From Parachlorella kessleri (lineage: Eukaryota > Chlorophyta > Trebouxiophyceae > Chlorellales > Chlorellaceae): a DNA stretch of 23,551 bases. The DNA is taken from NCBI GenBank assembly GCA_001598975.1, contig BBXU01001936.1, positions 1 through 23,551 of the forward strand. Direction: 5' to 3'. Within the stretch, counting starts at the first letter, position 1. Each line of letters starts with the position of its first letter. The notes under the pieces are model-generated. The model made no database searches. It had not been told where the DNA came from and saw only the letters and a list, made by a program, of their open reading frames with translations. A program made the position numbers and the translations under genes. This document shows, in pieces, positions 18,501-23,551 of this stretch.

Positions 18501-21235
18501 GCAGGCGGCCCACCCTTGTCAGGCGTCCTGCCGCCGCCGCTGCCGCCCGTCCGCGGCCGCTTGTGTGCCGCCCCGCTGCCGCCGCCCAGCCCCTCGGCAA
18601 ACGAGCGGTTCCCACGCCGCGCCTGTCGCCATTGGCTGGCCTCGCCGCTGGGGCGGGCACAACCGTCCTGCTCACGAGGGGCAGGCGCCGGCGGCTCTGC
18701 AAGCGAGGGTAACACGCCGCTGGACACACAGCAGCTTTCCTTGAGTGGCGACCGGCAAATGCCGGCTCTCTTCACGAGTTGAGCGAGAGGAAAGGATCAC
18801 GCGCGCATGTCTGTTGCCTGTTCAGTGGTCCAAATTAGAGCAAAAACTCACAGTTGAGAACCACTATGAGTGGGTCTCAACCACTCACAGTGGCACCACT
18901 TGTGAAACTTAGTATGAATGTGATCAAGCCAGGGGCCACACCTGGCCCAGCTATATCCAGCCGCCAGCTGTCCTGCACATAACTCTTGGTGTTGCCTGCG
19001 TAGCCGCCCAGGATGAAAAGGCTGCCGCCCAGCAGCTCCATGCAGTGCGCACCGCGCGCACTAGGCTTGTCGTCGGCGCCCGCGCCTGCTATGGCAGCAG
19101 GCATCCACTCCTGCCAAGACACTCTGCACAGTAGTAAATGCAAAAGTGAATGCTCACCACTTATGTCTGCACTTTCTTGAGTACTTTCTTGAATGAGTAA
19201 AGAAAATTATGGGACAGACTTTCAACGGATGTAGATTGAGACATGGTTTTTCTGCAGAGCTAGATAGCACTACTATATGGCCGTACTCACGCTAGTGCGT
19301 CCTGGCAGGGTTCTCCTAAATCTCCTCAAGGTTACCCAGCTGAGACGTGCTATGAAGCTAGCGCGGACCCAAACGCTACTATGAGGCAATAGCTGCCAGC
19401 TACCAAACTCCAAGTTTGCATCCTGTGGGCCAACACCTTGGGTTGCCACCGACCCGCCCACCCACCTGCCCGAGGCCGGGTCAAGCCGCAGCAGCACAAA
19501 GTCGTCTAGCCGCCCCCGCGAGTTGCTGCCCCCAAACACCACCAGGTCCCCACACTCCAGGGCCACCGCACGGTGGCTGGACCGCGGCTCCAAGCTTCCG
19601 GTGCTGCAGCTCCCGCTGCCCGCCAGTGCTGCAACGCTAGCGCGACCGCGTAAAGCACATTACAATGCATGGAGATAGGCAAAGGTCCACCGCAGAAAAC
19701 ACAACAACTACAACAACCAACGTGACCTTTACATGCCCCCCTGCCAAACCCAGCTCTGCTCAACCGCAGACGTACTCCCAGCTGCCATCAGTTCATATAC
19801 TCACTGCTCTTACATTGGGTGCGGTGTTCAGGGCATCCCCCCTTCCCCCCCCCTCTCAACTCCAGCAAGAACCCAGCCAAGTCCAACCATGCCCAAAGCT
19901 GTCTATGCTATTGCTGTGACTTAGAAGCTCCCTGGGAAAGCCTTCCTCACCGAGCAGACATGTGGTCAAACCATCACCCTTCCCACCTGACGGCAGCCAT
20001 TTCCGCGATTGCAAATCATAGACCGCCACCGCGTCCCCCTCAACCAGGAGCTTGTTGTGCACGCCGCGGCCTCCAACAACATAACACCGCTGCCCCGACA
20101 CCGTCAGTGTGTGGTAGCCGCGGCCAACAGGGAGTGTGCCGCCCGCATCAAGCGGGGCTACGTGGCACGTTAGCTGCACAGTTACATAGAAAGTGTGGCT
20201 CATACCAGCCACCCTACTGGTGAGGGTAGAGAGGGGTGTCATCAGCAGCAAACCTGAGGAGGGGCAAGCTCACAAGGGCTGCAGCTAAATGTCCGCAACC
20301 TACTACCAAGCATGCCGTGATAATGCACTTGTTAACATCACAAACTCCTCCCAAGTCGCCAGTGGCCCCTACGCACCGTGTTGATGGTCACCAAGTCGCC
20401 CAGCCACTGGTGCTGGCCCCCAGCGCTGTCAGGACAGCCATAGCCGCCATATATGGTAATCGTATCATCGCGCAGCGGGAAGAGGCAGGCTGCATGCGCT
20501 GTGCGGTGCAGCAGCTGGGGCGCACCCCTGCATTAGAACAAGACAGAGGGCCGAGCTGAGCCGATTAATTATATTAGCATGGGTGGCAGGTAGTGCGAAC
20601 AGGGAGTGAGTTGAGCTGGACGGACAGAGCTGGATGCAGAACGTGCCTGAGTCTTGCCTGAGTGCTGATATGCCAATTGCAAAGCTTAGCCCCTAACAGT
20701 GCACTAGGGAACTCACGAACAGTGGCATGAGGTGCATGGCTTTGCACGCTTCATTGTGCTCACCGCAACTTGGTGGTAGGAGCTGAAAGCCACTCCCGGC
20801 GCTTGAGGTCATAGACCTGGACATCCCTGAAGATGTCAGTGGCGCTGCTGCCGCCGATCACCCACAGCGCATCACGGACCACCGTGCAGGTGTGGTTGGC
20901 ACGCGGCGGGAAGGGGGCTGCCTTGCAGAGGCAGTAGGCTTCGCCCTTGCTGGGCTTGAAGGCCCACAGGTCATTGAAGAACACCTCCCTGCACAGCGGA
21001 AACTCCTGCCTCGCGTTGCCGCAATCGCACCGCCCTCCAGCACCAACAGCGCCGCCGACGCACAGGCCTGGGCATAGGCACGTGGATTTCCAGCCAGCTC
21101 CAGGGCTAGATAAAGTACCCACCCCTTCCGTCCGCCAAAGACTAGGATGATGTCCTTGTATGTGGCTGAGCTGCTGCCAGCGCGCTGCAGGTCTGCAGGG
21201 AGCTCTATGCGCTGAGCACCCGAGCAGCGTGCCAT
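15504..21235 (-). CDS. Kelch-repeat beta-propeller plus long coiled-coil protein
   Basis: Fourteen minus-strand exons: 21235-21123, 20988-20764, 20527-20377, 20173-19987, 19628-19466, 19123-18942, 18696-18514, 18322-17982, 17626-17480, 17211-17084, 16921-16819, 16505-16362, 16110-15997, 15722-15504. All phases agree, about 799 aa. Residues ~1-340 hold six kelch-type blades, each with a hydrophobic run ending in a Gly pair: DIILVFGG, ALWVIGG, TITIYGGYG, RCYVVGG, DLVVFGG, LFILGGYAG. Several are followed by DLW/DSWRLD-type strands. Residues ~341-515 are a Pro/Ala/Gly-rich linker with a basic HKRPRTG patch that could be a nuclear signal. Residues ~500-780 are heptad-rich and highly charged (ERALEEERERGREALARRKR). 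The arrangement resembles kelch/coiled-coil scaffolds such as fungal Tea1/Tip1 or plant kelch-ACBPs, but no acyl-CoA-binding domain is visible. Probably a cytoskeletal or trafficking scaffold. The start is uncertain. Confidence 0.85.
15723..15996 (-). other. GC-AG intron (last intron of the kelch gene)
   Basis: The exon ends ...CGCCTGCAG and the intron begins GCAAGT, the textbook GC-donor extension. The acceptor is TGCATGCAG. Both flanking exons are phase 0 only with this GC donor; the nearby GT (GTCATT, four bases later) breaks the frame against this acceptor. Confidence 0.75.
15749..15802 (+). repeat. Three tandem 18-bp units inside the GC-AG intron
   Basis: Units at 15749-15766, 15767-15784 and 15785-15802 follow the consensus CACAGCCTGTCAGCTCGG, with two changes in the first and one in the third. 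The repeat lies near the acceptor end of the intron on the minus strand. Confidence 0.85.
16795..16818 (+). repeat. (TTGC)5 tetranucleotide tract abutting a 5' splice site
   Basis: Five TTGC units (16795-16814), then TTAC (16815-16818). On the coding strand the intron begins GTAAGCAAGCAAGCAAGC: the donor GTAAG is itself the first, altered unit of the tract. Confidence 0.85.
20572..20665 (+). repeat. Dispersed repeat copy inside intron 2 of the kelch gene
   Basis: This copy matches the unit at 8121-8225 in the same orientation. There is a 36-base identical lead, then a diverged middle, then shared CTGGATGCAGAA and CCTGAGTCTTGCCTGAG. It lies antisense to the host gene, within the intron 20528-20763. 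Confidence 0.85.
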
Positions 21236-21938
21236 AAACAGCCGTCAGGTAGCCTGCAAGCCAGCGGGAGCTCTTAGGGGCGCACTTCATCGGCCCTCAT
21301 GCGATCCACCCCCTTGGCTGCCTGTTCCGCCTGGTGCAGCCAGGCTTCTCTCAGATATGTTGCACAAGTCTAATAGGAAGCTCTTTAGTACGAAATCACT
21401 ACACGCACAGGCAAGCGGAGCAAGTAGGCCTAAACACTTGCCACCGGTAACGAGCAACACAGCATGCTTTGTTGGGCTTTGGTTATAACTATTGTGGTTG
21501 AAAAGGAAAGAGTTCAAGTAGGCAAAGGGAGCGAAGAAGTGTCCAAATTCTGCTGCGCTTTGCTAGGCCTGCTGTGCTGACATGGAGGCGCTGAGACAAC
21601 ACTGGGAGGCAAGCTTTTTCTGGCTAGCTCATCAGCGGTGCCCTGGTAAAGGTTTTAACCGGGTTAGGTACCACTATCTGAGTGTGCTGAGTGCTTATAA
21701 TAACTCCGCAAAGCATTCCCCGCGAGCTGGCGACTGGGACGGTCAATTGCAGTAGCGTTGGCAGGTGAAGTCCACAACGTGTCGTTACAATGTCATTCAC
21801 ACCTGGGCCTAACTGCGCATCGCCTCGTCTTCAAAGGACACGACAGCAGGGAACACCACTCAGAAGGAACAAACACATGCCGGTAGACATCCAGGGACAA
21901 CATATCTTGTAGCGGGCACCGGGCACCCAGCAGGCACT
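21236..21938. other. Spacer between two minus-strand genes; upstream region of the kelch gene
   Basis: About 700 bp. It should hold the kelch gene promoter and the 3' UTR of the next gene. A minus-strand frame reading EAWLHQAEQAAKGVDRMRAD lies at about 21350-21289 and could be part of an alternative first exon: ATG at 21300, donor GTGCGC at 21285, acceptor CTCAG in exon 1. Confidence 0.4.
21785..21789 (-). terminator. Candidate poly(A) signal TGTAA for the right-end gene
   Basis: Minus-strand TGTAA about 150 nt past the TAA at 21939-21941. This is a typical distance for a chlorophyte gene. Confidence 0.55.
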
Positions 21939-23399
21939 TTACCAATCCATGTACTCGCCAGGTGGCACCTCAGCCGATGCGGTGCCTGTTGCTGCTCCCT
22001 GCCCCGTGGCCGGCGACCGGCCCACCACCCATCCTCGCACTTCAACCGCCCCAGGCAGCGGCCCGTCGCGCTGTGCACCAGCAACACCCCCTGCCCTTCC
22101 CTCCATCAAGTACACTGCTTCCAGGCTTGGATGCAGAAGCTCAGCCTCCACTACTGCTGCTGCTCCTTTTGCTGCTGCGGGTCCTGCGGGTTCAACCGGC
22201 GCTGCTGCAGGGGATACTGGCTGGCCTGCTGGGCTGCTAGCATAGCTGCCAGGGTCAGCGGTGGCAGGGGCCTTCTGGCCTGGCTGTGAAGCAGGAGAGC
22301 CCCAGTAGGATTCCATGCGGGCTGCTGCCGATGCTGCTGGTGACGGCTGCGCAGGCTGTGGTGCTGCCCACTGTGCATTGGCTGCAGGGGGTACCACGGG
22401 CTGCTGCCGCTGGGTCCAGCTGTCTGCAGTGGCCGGCCCCTGTTGTGCCGTGCCATTCTGCTGGGCAGGCAGGTAAGCGCCCCCGCGGCCTGTCACACCC
22501 GTCCCCAGCCGGCTGCCAGGTGCACCTGCTGTGGTGCCAGGGTCAGCCCAGCCCCAGGAGGCGCCGCCTCCCTGTGAGACCGCCGTGCCCAGGCCAGCGC
22601 CCTCGCCCTCTCTGAACCCATTCTGTGGAGGGTAGCCATAAGCGCCGTTGCCGCCCTGCTCCTGGTAGGGGGGCTCCTCCGCAGCTGCCCAGGCCGTCCG
22701 AACAGTCCAGCCGCGGTCTGGCGGCGCAGCCTGCCGGGGCGGCCAGCCGCCCTGGCCTGGGCTGCTGTTGGCCACCGCCTGCTGCTGTGCCTGCTGTTCC
22801 CAGGCAGCGGCAGCAGGCGCAGCGGCAGCGGCAGCAGCAGCAGCAGCAGGCCCAGGAGCCTCCGCGGGGCGACGCCTTGCAGGGGCTCTGCCGGTGCGGG
22901 GACGCCGCTGTCTGTCTGGGTTGGCTGGGCCGTCCTTTGAGCGCTGGAAGGCGTCCACCAGCTGGCCAAACTTGGCAAACTTGCTGTCAAGCTGCGCGCC
23001 CGCGAAGGCATCGAAGCTACCGCCCGTCACGGGAGCCTGGGAGCTGGTAGCTCCACCAAGCTGCGCCTGAGGCGCAAGTACTGTGGAGGTCGGGGTGGGT
23101 GCTGTTGGCTGTCCCTGCCCCGGCCAAGGAGCTCCTCCAGGTGGAGGAGGGCCCCAGGCCATCTGTCCAGCAGGCATAGCAGGCTCTGCTGAGCCTGCTG
23201 CCGCTGGCTGTGGTGGCAGCGCTTGTCGCCGAGCACCAGGCGAGGCCTGAGGCTGTGGCGGTCCATTGTTTGAACCCAGCCAGGCAGCTGCCTGCGCGCC
23301 CTGTTCGCGGTACTCCTGCACTACCTGCTGCCTGTAACTGTCAGGCAGCAGGTTGCCCTGGCTGCGCTGCCGTAGCCGGACACGCTGCCTGAGCTGCGC
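21939..23399 (-). CDS. Unrecognised Ala/Gln/Pro/Gly-rich protein, 3' exon (5' end beyond window)
   Basis: A single open exon of 486 codons runs from the acceptor CCCTGCAG at about 23400 to TAA at 21939-21941. An in-frame stop lies upstream of that acceptor, so earlier exons must lie to the right of the window. The first 60 residues look structured: AQLRQRVRLRQRSQGNLLPD and SYRQQVVQEYREQG, probably helical. A second ordered patch reads FDAFAGAQLDSKFAKFGQLV, followed by DAFQRSKDG. The remainder is low complexity, with an Ala run, WGWADPG, PPYQEQGGNGAYGY and many Gln/Pro segments; it ends VPPGEYMDW. Such a tail is common in endocytic adaptors, RNA-binding and transcription factors, so no function is given. 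Codon use and composition match the neighbouring genes. The acceptor choice is likely but not unique; TTTACAG at about 23443 is another, but it runs into a stop in this frame. Confidence 0.6.
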   Translation of the reverse strand, partial: AQLRQRVRLRQRSQGNLLPDSYRQQVVQEYREQGAQAAAWLGSNNGPPQPQASPGARRQALPPQPAAAGSAEPAMPAGQMAWGPPPPGGAPWPGQGQPTAPTPTSTVLAPQAQLGGATSSQAPVTGGSFDAFAGAQLDSKFAKFGQLVDAFQRSKDGPANPDRQRRPRTGRAPARRRPAEAPGPAAAAAAAAAAPAAAAWEQQAQQQAVANSSPGQGGWPPRQAAPPDRGWTVRTAWAAAEEPPYQEQGGNGAYGYPPQNGFREGEGAGLGTAVSQGGGASWGWADPGTTAGAPGSRLGTGVTGRGGAYLPAQQNGTAQQGPATADSWTQRQQPVVPPAANAQWAAPQPAQPSPAASAAARMESYWGSPASQPGQKAPATADPGSYASSPAGQPVSPAAAPVEPAGPAAAKGAAAVVEAELLHPSLEAVYLMEGRAGGVAGAQRDGPLPGAVEVRGWVVGRSPATGQGAATGTASAEVPPGEYMDW

Positions 23400-23524
23400 C
23401 TGCAGGGTCGCATGGCCATGAGCGGCTTAGACCTGTAAATAAGCAAGTTGGATGTAGGGGGCACGCGGATAAGTGGGCAAGTGGCAGGAATGCGTGGAGG
23501 GGAGCCGGGTGTGGGTGTGTGCGG

Positions 23525-23541
23525 TTTTTTTTTTTTTTTTT
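23525..23541 (+). repeat. Homopolymer T17 tract
   Basis: A 17-base T run inside the probable intron of the right-end gene, followed by AGGGG and more Ts to the window end. Length at such runs is often uncertain in assemblies. Confidence 0.8.
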
Positions 23542-23551
23542 AGGGGTTTTT

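Noticed and set aside
22768..23070. Plus-strand poly-Ala frame near the right end
   Set aside because: Antisense shadow of the CAG/GCN-rich minus-strand exon.
23525..23551. Telomere-like TTTTAGGG at the window end
   Set aside because: Only one unit after a T17 run, with no tandem array; a homopolymer next to AGGGG explains it.

Overview
This window looks like nuclear DNA of a green alga (Chlorophyta), about 23.5 kb, GC-rich, with many short spliceosomal introns. The lineage call rests on four things: GTGAGT/GTRNGY donors and (T/G)CAG acceptors, TGTAA motifs 3' of several genes (the usual chlorophyte poly(A) signal), Ala/Gln/Ser/Pro-rich linkers, and plant/algal protein families. No bacterial operon, CRISPR array, rRNA or convincing tRNA was seen. 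Most long open frames in the window are antisense or intronic shadows. I rebuilt the genes by splicing, and every model below keeps a continuous reading frame across all its junctions.

Layout: (1) 166-870 (+), the last two exons of a gene that enters from the left, unrecognised. (2) 1763-5461 (-), a nine-exon MscS-like mechanosensitive channel of about 706 aa. (3) 5785-7822 (+), a two-exon homologue of the C5orf34 family (DUF4524/DUF4520), about 623 aa. (4) 8832-12309 (-), a nine-exon FTR1-type high-affinity iron permease of about 377 aa, with both REXXE motifs. (5) 12968-14183 (+), a two-exon protein with a plastid-like presequence, a Ser-rich linker and a C-terminal thioredoxin-like [2Fe-2S] ferredoxin domain, about 342 aa. 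(6) 15504-21235 (-), a fourteen-exon protein of about 799 aa with a six-blade kelch propeller followed by a long coiled coil. (7) 21939-23399 (-), the low-complexity 3' exon of a gene that enters from the right.

Genes 1-6 alternate in strand, giving head-to-head promoters at 5462-5784 and 12310-12967 and tail-to-tail spacers at 871-1762, 7823-8831 and 14184-15503. The most suggestive pairing is the iron permease and the Fe-S ferredoxin-like gene, which share one 658-bp divergent promoter region. A short dispersed repeat occurs in the spacer near 8.1 kb and again inside an intron of the kelch gene near 20.6 kb. The kelch gene also has one GC-AG intron, an 18-bp x3 tandem repeat, and a tetranucleotide tract running out of a 5' splice site. 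I found no clearly new defence or mobile system. The novelty here is in under-studied protein families and gene structure.
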